Assembly: GCF_004912135.1 (NCBI RefSeq)
Contig: NZ_STGU01000003.1
Location: 406,959 to 470,958 of the forward strand
Length of the DNA stretch: 64,000 nt
Reading direction: 5' to 3'
DNA from: Rhizobium rosettiformans W3
GTDB taxonomy: Bacteria > Pseudomonadota > Alphaproteobacteria > Rhizobiales > Rhizobiaceae
The notes beneath the pieces were generated by a model. The model saw only the letters and a program-made list of their open reading frames with translations, had not been told where the DNA came from and ran no database searches. Shown piece by piece: positions 1 through 8,677 of the stretch. How positions within the stretch are numbered: the first letter of the stretch is position 1; each line of letters starts with the position of its first letter. Both the position numbers and the translations under genes were made by a program.

Positions 1-741
1 CAGATCCTTGCGGCCGGCGGTACGCCGGTCACGGTGAAGGAGACCGATCGGCGGGTCGATGTCGATGCGATCTTGGCTGCTGTCACCGAGCGCACGAAGA
101 TTGTCTTCGTCACCAATCCCGGCAATCCCACCGGCACCTATGTGCCCTATGCCGACATCAAGCGGCTGCATGCGAGCCTGCCTGCGCATGTCATCCTCGT
201 GCTCGACGCGGCCTATGCCGAATATGTTCGCCGCAATGACTACGAGGCCGGGATCGAACTCGTCTCCGCTAACCGCAATGTCGTGATGACCCGCACCTTC
301 GCCAAGGTGTATGGGCTGGCAGCCCTGCGCATCGGCTGGATCTATGGCCCGGCCGAGATCATCGACACGATGAACCGGGTGCGTGGGCCGTTCAACATCA
401 ACACGCCGGCGCTCCTGGCCGGAGCCGCGGCGATGCGCGATCAGGCGCATGTCGCGACAGCCGTCGCGCAAAATCAGCTCTGGCTTGCCCGCGTTTCGCA
501 AGCGCTGACGGCCGTCGGTCTCGAGGTCACGCCGTCGGTCACCAATTTCATCCTGATCCACTTCCCCGACAGCGACGGAAAGCGGGCGTCGGATGCCGAC
601 ACCTTTTTGACGGAACGCGGCTTCGTCTTGCGCGCCGTCTCGTCCTATGGTTTTCCCAATGCTCTCCGCATGACGATCGGCAGCGAAGAGGCCAATGTCG
701 GCGTGATCGCTGCCCTCACCGAATTCATGGAACGCACGTGA
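1..741 (+). CDS. hisC: Histidinol-phosphate/aromatic aminotransferase, C-terminal part (5' end outside window)
   Basis: This is a PLP-dependent class I/II aminotransferase that converts histidinol phosphate or aromatic amino acids to their oxo acids. The reading frame is open from base 1, so the N-terminal part lies outside the window and 246 residues are visible. Family motifs seen are [16 protein letters not shown] and [15 protein letters not shown]. The lysine of the last motif (codon 304-306) is the expected Schiff-base lysine, and the arginine after it binds the PLP phosphate. The stop shares one base with the ATG of the prephenate dehydrogenase gene, so the two are translationally coupled. 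That pairing suggests a role in tyrosine/phenylalanine as well as histidine synthesis. The aminotransferase call is secure; the exact substrate is inferred. Confidence 0.88.
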   Translation, partial: QILAAGGTPVTVKETDRRVDVDAILAAVTERTKIVFVTNPGNPTGTYVPYADIKRLHASLPAHVILVLDAAYAEYVRRNDYEAGIELVSANRNVVMTRTFAKVYGLAALRIGWIYGPAEIIDTMNRVRGPFNINTPALLAGAAAMRDQAHVATAVAQNQLWLARVSQALTAVGLEVTPSVTNFILIHFPDSDGKRASDADTFLTERGFVLRAVSSYGFPNALRMTIGSEEANVGVIAALTEFMERT

Positions 742-1664
742 TGTCTGAAATCCTGTTCGACCGCATCGCCCTGATCGGCATCGGCCTCATCGGCTCGTCG
801 ATCGCCCGCGACGTCAAGAAGCTTGGGCTGGCGAAAGAGGTCGTCATCTCGACCCGCAGCCTAGAGACGCTGAAGCGGGCGGAAGAACTGGAACTCGGCA
901 CTTCCTACGTCGCCTCCGCTGCCGAAGCCGTCAAGGATGCGGATCTCGTGATCGTCTCAGTGCCTGTCGGTGCCTCGGAGGCCGTGGCCCAGCAGATCGC
1001 GCCGCACTTGAAACCCGGCGCCATCGTCACCGATGTCGGCTCGACCAAGGCGTCCGTGATCGCGCAGATGGCGCCGCATATGCCTGAGAGTGTGCATTTC
1101 ATTCCAGGTCACCCGCTGGCGGGTACCGAGAAGTCGGGTCCGGATGCCGGCTTCTCCGGCCTGTTCAAGGGCCGCTGGTGTATCTTCACGCCGCTCGAAG
1201 GCACGGATGCGGATGCCCTCGCGCGGTTGCGCGGCTTCTGGGAAGCGCTGGGGTCGATGTGCGATGAGATGGACCCGCAGCACCACGACAAGGTGCTCGC
1301 CATCGTCTCGCACCTGCCGCATATCATCGCCTACAACATCGTCGGCACGGCCGACGATCTGGAGACGGTGACGGAATCGGAAGTCATCAAATATTCGGCC
1401 TCGGGTTTCCGCGATTTCACCCGTCTTGCCGCCTCGGACCCGACCATGTGGCGGGATGTCTGCCTGCATAACAAGGATGCGATCCTGGAAATGCTGGCGC
1501 GCTTTTCGGAAGATCTCGCCTATCTGCAGCGGGCGATCCGCTGGGGCGAGGGCGACAAGCTGTTCGAGCTCTTCTCACGCACCCGCACCATCCGCCGCTC
1601 GATCGTCCAGGCGGGCCAGGATGTCGACGTGCCGGACTTCGGACGCCACGCGCTCGACAAGTAA
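741..1664 (+). CDS. tyrC: Prephenate/arogenate dehydrogenase
   Basis: NAD(P)-dependent oxidative decarboxylation of prephenate (or arogenate) for tyrosine synthesis. The protein is 307 aa. Its N-terminal Rossmann motif reads GIGLIGSSIARDVKKLG (about residues 13-29), and a second family signature, GHPLAGTEKSGPDAGF, lies near residue 130. I chose the ATG at 741, which overlaps the TGA of the upstream aminotransferase by one base; a GTG three bases earlier is the alternative. There is no ACT or chorismate mutase domain, so this is the short monofunctional form usual in alphaproteobacteria. It converges on the DUF2125 gene 10 bases downstream. Confidence 0.9.
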   Translation: MSEILFDRIALIGIGLIGSSIARDVKKLGLAKEVVISTRSLETLKRAEELELGTSYVASAAEAVKDADLVIVSVPVGASEAVAQQIAPHLKPGAIVTDVGSTKASVIAQMAPHMPESVHFIPGHPLAGTEKSGPDAGFSGLFKGRWCIFTPLEGTDADALARLRGFWEALGSMCDEMDPQHHDKVLAIVSHLPHIIAYNIVGTADDLETVTESEVIKYSASGFRDFTRLAASDPTMWRDVCLHNKDAILEMLARFSEDLAYLQRAIRWGEGDKLFELFSRTRTIRRSIVQAGQDVDVPDFGRHALDK

Positions 1665-1674
1665 GGGTTTTCCG

Positions 1675-2685
1675 TCAGAGCGGCGGGATCTGGCCGAGCG
1701 GGATGAAGCCGAGCGCGGCGACGCCGTTCTGGATGGTGATCTCGGCCTCGCTGTCATCGCGGCCGAAGGCAAGCGCTCTGAGCACGTTCGCGACGTTGTC
1801 GATCATGTCGGACTGTTCCGGATAGGCGGTCTTCATGGCGTCGCGCCAAGCCTTGATCTGCTCGACTTCCACCTTGATGCGCCCGGAGATAAGGCCGTCT
1901 TCGCCCACTTCGAAGGGTCCGCTGAGCGTCAGCACACGTCCCTCGCCGAGGTCGACCACCATGCGGCGGATCTCGCCCCTGGTGCCGTAGAGCCGCTGCT
2001 CCTGCGCGACGCGCGGGTCGAGCAGGCCGCCCTTGTCGACGAAGGTGGCGTCGAGGCTTGCCGAAACCGGCGGCAGGGCGATCTTCGTGCCGTCGATGGA
2101 AACCGAGACGTCGCGCACGAGTGTCGCGTAATCCAAATTGCCTTCGTTCTGGCGGACATGCGACTGGGCACTCGGCGCCGTTACCTGAAGCTGCAGGCTG
2201 GAGACGGTGGAGGTCACCGTGGCGTTGAGCCCTTCCATCATCAGCGAACTGCGCGACAGGCCGGACAGTCCGATCCTGAAGCTCGACTGCATGTTGGTCC
2301 AGTCGAGCGCCGTGTTGAAGCCGAGCGCCGAGCGGATCTCGGCCGGTCCATCCAGCTCCCAGACCACATGGCCCGGATTGTAGATCTGGGCCGCCGCCCG
2401 CACGGGGCCGAAGGACGCGGCCACACCCTGGAAGTGGTCGTCGAAGGAGAGGCGCGAGCAGTTCAGTCGGAACCGGAAGGGGTAGCCGCCCATGTCCGCA
2501 TTCTCGCATGAGGCGGTGACACCGGCCGGGTTTCCGCCGGCGAAGAAGGTCAGGATGCGATTCTTCAGATATTCGGCTGCGAAATACCACCCGACGCTAT
2601 AGACAGCGATGACGAGGACGATCAAAACGCCCAGCCGAACAACCTTTCGGCTGACCGGGCTTTGCGAGTCGGTCGACATGGCCAT
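1675..2685 (-). CDS. DUF2125 domain-containing membrane-anchored protein
   Basis: A 336 aa protein of unknown function. After a short cytoplasmic stretch there is one transmembrane segment at about residues 17-36 (VLIVLVIAVYSVGWYFAAEY). A long beta-rich extracytoplasmic domain follows, with a conserved-looking start at CENADMGGYPFRFRLNCSRL; the two cysteines there may form a disulfide. Length and layout match the DUF2125 family of alphaproteobacteria. A second in-frame ATG two codons downstream is possible. The gene is divergent from the ChaC-like gene, with 48 bases between starts. No enzymatic residues can be named and the function is unknown. Confidence 0.75.
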   Translation of the reverse strand: MAMSTDSQSPVSRKVVRLGVLIVLVIAVYSVGWYFAAEYLKNRILTFFAGGNPAGVTASCENADMGGYPFRFRLNCSRLSFDDHFQGVAASFGPVRAAAQIYNPGHVVWELDGPAEIRSALGFNTALDWTNMQSSFRIGLSGLSRSSLMMEGLNATVTSTVSSLQLQVTAPSAQSHVRQNEGNLDYATLVRDVSVSIDGTKIALPPVSASLDATFVDKGGLLDPRVAQEQRLYGTRGEIRRMVVDLGEGRVLTLSGPFEVGEDGLISGRIKVEVEQIKAWRDAMKTAYPEQSDMIDNVANVLRALAFGRDDSEAEITIQNGVAALGFIPLGQIPPL

Positions 2686-2733
2686 GGGTTACTCCTCGTT
2701 GCGATCAGGCGAATTGTTGGATTGGCGTGCGAT

Positions 2734-3255
2734 ATGGACGAATTTTGGGTCTTTGGCTACGGCTCGCTGATGTGGAATCCCGGCTTTCCCTATGAGGAGC
2801 GGGTGCTGGCCCGGCTCGGTGGCTATCGTCGTGCACTCTGTGTCCGGTCCTATGTCCATCGCGGCACCGAAGAGCGTCCCGGCCTCGTTCTCGGTCTCGA
2901 CCGCGGCGGCTCCTGCAAGGGTGTGGCCTTCCGCGTCTCGCCGTCCGATTGGACCGCCACCGTCGACTATCTGCGCGAGCGCGAGCTGGTCACCAGCGTC
3001 TATCTCGAGCGCCATGTCCGCACCCTCCTGGCCGATGGTCGCGATGTCCGCGCGCTCACCTACGTCATCGACCGGGCCCATCCGCAATATGCGGGCGCCG
3101 TCACGGTCGAGGAGGCCGCCCGGATCGTCAAGGCTGCCGTCGGGCGGTCGGGGCCCAATCCCGTCTACGTCGCCAACACCGTCGCCCATATGCGCGAGCT
3201 CGGCATCCGCGACCAGTGGCTCGAAAACGTGGCGTCACAGATCGCGCGAGACTGA
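2734..3255 (+). CDS. ChaC-like gamma-glutamylcyclotransferase
   Basis: Predicted to cleave gamma-glutamyl peptides (glutathione-type) to 5-oxoproline. The 173 aa protein begins MDEFWVFGYGSLMWNPGF, the classic N-terminal YGSLMW loop of the ChaC family, and later has CKGVAFRV and the acidic stretch AVTVEEAARIV. A longer in-frame start at 2662 would run back through the divergent DUF2125 start region and adds 24 non-family residues, so ATG 2734 is preferred. The protein is shorter than E. coli ChaC but the fold signature is clear. Substrate is inferred from family. Confidence 0.82.
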   Translation: MDEFWVFGYGSLMWNPGFPYEERVLARLGGYRRALCVRSYVHRGTEERPGLVLGLDRGGSCKGVAFRVSPSDWTATVDYLRERELVTSVYLERHVRTLLADGRDVRALTYVIDRAHPQYAGAVTVEEAARIVKAAVGRSGPNPVYVANTVAHMRELGIRDQWLENVASQIARD

Positions 3256-3284
3256 TCCCACAATCGATCGTTGAGGGAATGCGC

Positions 3285-4067
3285 TCAGAGCGCTCCAAGT
3301 TCCTTCAGCCGGTTCACGGCCGTTGCCGGCAGCGGCAGCTTCGGGTTCTCCTTCGCCGTCTTGATCAGCAATTCGTCGCTCGCCGCCTCCAGCCGCTGCA
3401 TCAGCGTTGCATGCATGACGTCGGGATCAAGCCCCGGCTCGATCGGCGGCAGGATGCGCACGACGAAATGCCCGGGGAAGCGGAGGAACTTGCGGCGCGG
3501 CCAGAAGAGGCCGGGATGCATGGCAACCGGCACGACCGGGACATTGATGTCGCGATAGAGGCGCGCGATGCCATACTTGTATTCGGGCGCCGCACCCGGC
3601 GGACGGCGGGTGCCTTCGGGATAGATGATCAGCTGGCGGCCATTGGCCATTTCGAGCTTGGTGCGCTCGATCACCTGCGCCATGACCTTGCCCTTGGCGC
3701 CGCGATTGACCGGGATCATCCGCTGCTTGGCCACGTACCAGCCGAAGATCGGGATCCATAGCAGTTCGCGCTTCAGGATGTAGACCGGATCGTCCAGCCA
3801 GGGCAGGAGCGCATAGGTGTCCCAGAAGGACTGATGCTTCGGCGCCAGGATGTAGCCACCCTCCGGAATGTTCTCGAGCCCCTCGACCGTGAAGGTCGTG
3901 CCGACGATCTTCTCCATCAGCCAGTGGTTGGAGCGCGCCCAATCTTTTGGCACGAAGTAGGCCTTCTTGCGCGGCAACAGGAAATAGATCGGCGAAAGCA
4001 CGATCATCCGGATGATCAGGTTCGCATAGAAGGCGGTGTTGAAGAGGATGGAACGCAGCGCAATCAT
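3285..4067 (-). CDS. plsC: 1-acyl-sn-glycerol-3-phosphate acyltransferase
   Basis: Membrane enzyme that acylates lysophosphatidate to phosphatidate in phospholipid synthesis. The protein is 260 aa. The catalytic HX4D motif is visible as KHQSFWDT (about residue 97), and the phosphate-binding EGTR motif as YPEGTRRPPG (about residue 167). An N-terminal hydrophobic segment (LIIRMIVLSPIYFLLP) anchors it. It is convergent with the ChaC-like gene and lies 81 bases downstream of the DUF218 gene on the same strand, which could place both in one envelope-related transcript. Confidence 0.9.
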   Translation of the reverse strand: MIALRSILFNTAFYANLIIRMIVLSPIYFLLPRKKAYFVPKDWARSNHWLMEKIVGTTFTVEGLENIPEGGYILAPKHQSFWDTYALLPWLDDPVYILKRELLWIPIFGWYVAKQRMIPVNRGAKGKVMAQVIERTKLEMANGRQLIIYPEGTRRPPGAAPEYKYGIARLYRDINVPVVPVAMHPGLFWPRRKFLRFPGHFVVRILPPIEPGLDPDVMHATLMQRLEAASDELLIKTAKENPKLPLPATAVNRLKELGAL

Positions 4068-4148
4068 ATCGTGAGGCTCTCGAGGGCGGGCGAAACCGTC
4101 CTTAGAGCAAAAGTCTCCTCAGCAAAAGCACAAGCTTTCCCGCAAGCG

Positions 4149-4877
4149 TCAGGATGCCCGACCAGACTCGGTGATTTCCCCCTCGGGGCGCAGGCCCTGG
4201 TCACGGCTCCAACCGGTCACGCCACGGATATAGGCGATGACCGTCTTGCCGTATTCGGCCAGCATGGTGCGCATCGCATCCGGCTCGCTGTACCAGGCGC
4301 GGGTCTTCAGATCAGAATTGACCACGGGATAGCCGATGAAGTCGGTGTCCGGGTCGCTGCGCCGCAGTTCCATCAGGCTTCGGGCGAGATGGTAGTTGCT
4401 GGTGACGACCAGCACGGAGCGGTAGCCCTTGTCGCGGGTCCAGATGGCCGTCTCATTGGCATTGCCGATCGTGTCGATCGCGCCATAGCCAATATCGACG
4501 CAACATTCGAAGATCTCGGGCGAAGTGCGTGTCGCCTTGCGGATCTGGCCTGGTGTGGTCTGCGGGTTCACGCCCGAGATCAGCAATCGCTCACCATAAC
4601 CGCGCCTCAGGAGATCGATCGCCTGCTCGATCCGCTGGTAGCCGCCGGTCAGCACGACGATTGCATCGGCCTTCACCGTCTCGGGCGGACGCATGCTGGT
4701 GACCGAATCAGCAAAGATCAGAAAGCCCGCGACCAGAACGGCGGCGCACAGGATCACGAGCATGCCGCCATAGCGCAAAGCCCTGCGTATCAAGCCTTTT
4801 CGCGAGAAAAGGCCAGCGCCCGATCCGGGCCGGCCGTTTCGCCACGCTCGATTTGAGGTCATCCGATCCATGCTCAT
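4149..4877 (-). CDS. YdcF/ElyC/SanA-type DUF218 protein
   Basis: Membrane-anchored protein of the DUF218 (YdcF-like) family; E. coli relatives ElyC and SanA affect envelope polysaccharide metabolism and permeability. A basic N-terminus is followed by a transmembrane helix (YGGMLVILCAAVLVAGFLIF). The DUF218 core then has DAIVVLTGGYQRIEQAIDLL, LLISGVNPQ and VTSNYHLARSLMELRR. The frame stays open to a GTG at 4904; ATG codons at 4877 and 4862 are both possible starts, and I take 4877. Its biochemical role is not established. It is followed by plsC and preceded by ftsX, all on the same strand. Confidence 0.78.
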   Translation of the reverse strand: MSMDRMTSNRAWRNGRPGSGAGLFSRKGLIRRALRYGGMLVILCAAVLVAGFLIFADSVTSMRPPETVKADAIVVLTGGYQRIEQAIDLLRRGYGERLLISGVNPQTTPGQIRKATRTSPEIFECCVDIGYGAIDTIGNANETAIWTRDKGYRSVLVVTSNYHLARSLMELRRSDPDTDFIGYPVVNSDLKTRAWYSEPDAMRTMLAEYGKTVIAYIRGVTGWSRDQGLRPEGEITESGRAS

Positions 4878-4947
4878 TGCCCGTGAATAGCCGGGATTTC
4901 CCACAGCGAACAGGCGGCTTTAAGGCAAGTCAACATGCGAGTTTTGG

Positions 4948-5938
4948 TCAGTCGTCCAGCAGACCGTCCGTCCGGGCCGGATCCGAGCGGATCAGGTCGA
5001 TCTCATAGATGGTCCGCATGACCGTCAAACGTGCAGTCAGCGTCGTCAAAAGGGCGATGACGATCATGGTCGCGAAGATGCCGAGATAGCCGCCCCAGCC
5101 GATCGTGAAAGTGCCGAAGAGAGCCGTCGCCTGGTCGCTTTCCGGGGTTGCCAGCGACCGGCTCTGCCAGAAGCTCGCCAGCGCAAAGAAGCTTGCTGCG
5201 AGCACGGCGCCCACGGCCGCCCCCTTCAGGCTGATCTTCAGAAAGTGCTTCTGGAATTCCTGCGCGACGAAGGTGCCCTCCGCCCCGACGAAATGCAGGA
5301 CCTCGATGATATGCCGGTTGCCGGACAGGGCACCACGGGTGGCAAAGACGACGGTCAGCACCATGGCGGTGAAGACGAGGATCAGGATGCCCGAGCCGAT
5401 CAGCACGGTCGTGCGCGCCATCTGCACGAGACGGTCCACCCAGGTGCGGTGGTCGTCGAGGAAGGCCTGCGGCACTTCCTCCTTCAGGAGGGCCCGCATG
5501 GCTTCGAAATCGGGCGGATTGGTCTCGTCGATGGTAATGACGATCAGGCGAGGCACCGGCAGATCATCGAGGTTCAGACCTGTTCCGAGCCACGGTTCAA
5601 GCAGACGGGCCGTGGCGCTGTCGTCCATGATCTGCCCGTCACGGGTGCCGACAAAGGTCAGTGCCAGATCGCGCGCCTTGATCAGCGCCGCACCCATGTC
5701 CAGCCCTTCCTCGGGCTTGATCTGGATGGTGATCTCGCGGGAGATCTGGCTCTGCCAGCCGGCGGCGGTGGCGCGCACCATGGATACGGCGCCGAGCGTC
5801 AGGCAGGCCAGGAAAGCCATGATGGCGATTACCACCATCAGCGCATTGCCCTGAATGTTGGAGGGCGGCAGGATCGGCCCGGTCGGCCGCACCGTCATCT
5901 CGACGCGGCGCTTCTTCTGAGCGGGGTTCTGCGGGATC

Positions 5939-5946
<8 letters not shown>
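4948..5946 (-). CDS. ftsX: Cell division ABC transporter permease FtsX
   Basis: Integral membrane partner of FtsE. In other bacteria FtsEX couples ATP hydrolysis at the divisome to activation of peptidoglycan hydrolases. The 332 aa protein has a proline-rich cytoplasmic N-terminus and a first transmembrane helix at about residues 35-57. A periplasmic domain follows (about 60-185, including the TIQIKPEEG region), then three further helices in the C-terminal half. Its start overlaps the end of ftsE by 8 bases, giving the usual ftsE-ftsX order with translational coupling. No amidase or EnvC-like gene is adjacent. Confidence 0.9.
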
Positions 5947-6598
<652 letters not shown>

Positions 6599-6797
6599 AG
6601 GGGGCCCAGTCTGACGTGTCCGAGGTCTGGGGCTCGTAAACGAAGATCGTCAACGGCCGGTAAATGTGCGCCGGTGAGCATGGCTTTTCAGCCCTCTTTC
6701 CGAAGCATTAACCATTTGAATTTACGTCTGGTGAGGATTCGTTTCAACCGCCGACTTTCGGGGTATCCGATTTTGGCTGTGCGAAAGGTCCGCATGC

Positions 6798-7460
6798 ATG
6801 AGCGCTTTCCGTCACCAGAAGCAGGCCGCTGCCGCGGACTTCGACCTCCTGCCGCCGGACCGTGCCCGCCGCCGGATCGAACCCCTCAATCAGCGCATGG
6901 GGCGCAGCGACGTGGTCGATGCGCAGTTCGTCACAGTGCGGGAACCGTCCCGGCCGTCTTCGCGACCTGCCGCCGCTCAGACAGCGTCGACCCCGCAGAT
7001 GGCACCTTTCGACGTCGGCGCCTTGTTCCGTACCGCTGTTGACGCCATCGAGGCCCGCCTGCAGCGGCTTTCGGATGTCGCGTTCTCGCTCCTCGTCGCC
7101 ATCGCCTTCGTCTCGATCTTCTCGCTGGCCGGGCAGGTCGTCTTCGGCAGCGGCGAGCATCCGGATATCGAGGCCAAGCCGCTCGACTTCACCCATGTCA
7201 ATCTGACGCCGCAGGATCGCAACGGCATGCGGGTGCTGTTGCTCAACGCCATCGTCGAGAACCGCACCCAGCGCGAGATTTCGCTGCCCAAGCTGCGGGC
7301 CGACCTCGTGCTCGATGGCCAGGTGATTGCAAGCACCTATATCGAGCCGCCGGTCGCAAGCCTTGATGGCGGCGAGAGCCGCGGGATCGTCACCCGGCTC
7401 CAGCATCCTGGTGGAAAAACGCCGGAAGTCCGGCTTTCCTTCGAAGAGGCGGGTGCCTAA
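6798..7460 (+). CDS. Single-pass membrane protein with DUF3426-like C-terminus
   Basis: A 220 aa protein whose cytoplasmic part (residues 1-90) is Arg/Ala/Pro-rich and probably disordered. A transmembrane helix at about 94-114 (FSLLVAIAFVSIFSLAGQVV) is followed by a beta-rich domain with LLLNAIVENRTQREISLPKL. That domain resembles the DUF3426 domain found at the C-terminus of MJ0042 zinc-ribbon proteins in alphaproteobacteria. The zinc-ribbon cysteines are absent, so the usual N-terminal domain is missing. It is divergent from ftsE and lies upstream of hpt. Function unknown. Confidence 0.7.
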   Translation: MSAFRHQKQAAAADFDLLPPDRARRRIEPLNQRMGRSDVVDAQFVTVREPSRPSSRPAAAQTASTPQMAPFDVGALFRTAVDAIEARLQRLSDVAFSLLVAIAFVSIFSLAGQVVFGSGEHPDIEAKPLDFTHVNLTPQDRNGMRVLLLNAIVENRTQREISLPKLRADLVLDGQVIASTYIEPPVASLDGGESRGIVTRLQHPGGKTPEVRLSFEEAGA

Positions 7461-7540
7461 GAGGCTCTGGTGTGCTATGGCCCGTGCCTTTCCGGCATAA
7501 GCCGCAGAGGCCCTGAAGGTTGACCAGCAAGGAGTTTCCC

Positions 7541-8083
7541 ATGCCCGTTGTTCGCGGAAAGAACATCGAACCGCTCTTTACCGCCGAGCAGATCCGGCAG
7601 CGCAATCTCGAGCTTGCGCAGGACATCATGAAAGGTCCTTGCGATGACCTTCTCGTCATCTCGGTGCTGAAGGGCTCCTTCATCTTCGCTGCCGACCTCA
7701 TTCGTGCGTTGCATGACGTGGGTCTCGCGCCGGAAGTCGAATTCATCACCCTGTCCAGCTATGGCACAGGCACCGTGTCCCAGGGCGTGAAGATCATCAA
7801 GGACATCGACAGCGACGTGAAGGGGCGCAACATCCTCCTGATCGACGATATTCTGGAGTCCGGCCGCACGCTGCTGTTTGCCAAGGAACTGATGTATGAG
7901 CGAGGTGCCGCCAATGTCACGATCGCGGTGCTGCTCGACAAGAAAGTGAAGCGAAAAGAAGTGTTTGAGGCCGACTATGTGGGCTTCGAATGCCCCGACT
8001 ATTTCGTCGTCGGCTACGGCATGGATGTCGCCTATGCCTTCCGCGAATTGCCGTTTGTCGGCGTCGTTACCGGCGAGGCGTGA
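7541..8083 (+). CDS. hpt: Hypoxanthine phosphoribosyltransferase
   Basis: Purine salvage enzyme that transfers phosphoribose from PRPP to hypoxanthine (or guanine). The 180 aa protein carries the PRPP loop ILLIDDILESGRTL at about residues 96-109 and the flexible-loop region ITLSSYGTG near residue 70. The start is fixed by an AAGGAG ribosome site six bases before ATG 7541; an upstream in-frame TTG at 7520 would overlap that site. A hairpin with a short T run follows the stop. Confidence 0.9.
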   Translation: MPVVRGKNIEPLFTAEQIRQRNLELAQDIMKGPCDDLLVISVLKGSFIFAADLIRALHDVGLAPEVEFITLSSYGTGTVSQGVKIIKDIDSDVKGRNILLIDDILESGRTLLFAKELMYERGAANVTIAVLLDKKVKRKEVFEADYVGFECPDYFVVGYGMDVAYAFRELPFVGVVTGEA

Positions 8084-8138
8084 GCTGTCCCTGGACGGCA
8101 CATCCTGCCCTCGTCTGGCAGTGAGCTGTTAACCATCG

Positions 8139-8162
8139 CGCCGGACTCACCGTCCGGCGTTT
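8139..8162 (+). terminator. Rho-independent terminator after hpt
   Basis: Perfect 8-bp inverted repeat CGCCGGAC/GTCCGGCG with a 5-base loop, followed by TTT. It lies 55 bases after the hpt stop and before the start of the response-regulator gene, so the two are probably separate transcripts. Confidence 0.6.
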
Positions 8163-8233
8163 ACCACTCGACAAGGAAAGTCTGGTGATTTGCCTCTCGC
8201 AAGAGTCAATTGACGCGGGAGAAGAATTCAACC

Positions 8234-8593
8234 ATGGCGAGAATCCTCATCACCGAAGACGAAGTCTCCCTGCGCTCCTTCGTGGCGCGTGCGCTGCGCC
8301 TGGACGGCCACGAGACACATGAGGCTGCCGATGGCGCCGAAGGTCTCGAAAAGCTCTCCGAAGGCGCGTTCGACCTGCTTCTGTCCGATATCCGCATGCC
8401 GGTCATGGACGGCATCGAACTCGCGCACCGCGCCCATTCCGAATTCCCGGCGATGAAGATCCTGCTGATGACGGGTTATGCCGAACAGCGCGAGCGCGCC
8501 GATGACCTCTCGGCAAAGATCGTCGACGTCGTGTCCAAGCCCTTCGCGCTTCCGGATATCCGCAAGGCGGTTGCCTCTGCCCTGGCGGGTTGA
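8234..8593 (+). CDS. cpdR: Single-domain response regulator, CpdR type
   Basis: A 119 aa receiver domain without an output domain. The acidic pocket (E8, D9), the phosphoacceptor Asp52 (LLLSDIRMPVMDG), the Thr in LLMTGYAE and the conserved Lys in VSKPF are all present, so it should be phosphorylatable. In Caulobacter and Sinorhizobium, CpdR takes phosphate from the CckA-ChpT relay and, when unphosphorylated, directs ClpXP to degrade cell-cycle substrates. The receiver text here matches that subfamily (DGIELAHRA). ATG 8234 is used; an in-frame start at 8210 would add only 8 residues. It stands alone between terminators. Confidence 0.75.
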   Translation: MARILITEDEVSLRSFVARALRLDGHETHEAADGAEGLEKLSEGAFDLLLSDIRMPVMDGIELAHRAHSEFPAMKILLMTGYAEQRERADDLSAKIVDVVSKPFALPDIRKAVASALAG

Positions 8594-8626
8594 GCCGGCA
8601 ACAAACGACACATCGCCGAATAGACG

Positions 8627-8648
8627 AACGCCCGCTCATGCGGGCGTT
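8627..8648. terminator. Bidirectional terminator between cpdR and the DUF4175 gene
   Basis: Perfect 9-bp inverted repeat AACGCCCGC/GCGGGCGTT with loop TCAT, in the 84-base space between two converging genes. The flanking sequence is only moderately T-rich. The position suits termination of both transcripts. Confidence 0.65.
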
Positions 8649-8677
8649 GTCGTTTCTGTCGTGCTCTCTCTTTAGCT

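Noticed and set aside
6708..6722. Possible CtrA site (TTAA, 7 bases, AATT) between ftsE and the divergent gene
   Set aside because: The second half-site does not match TTAA, and AT-rich text of this kind is expected by chance in an intergenic region.
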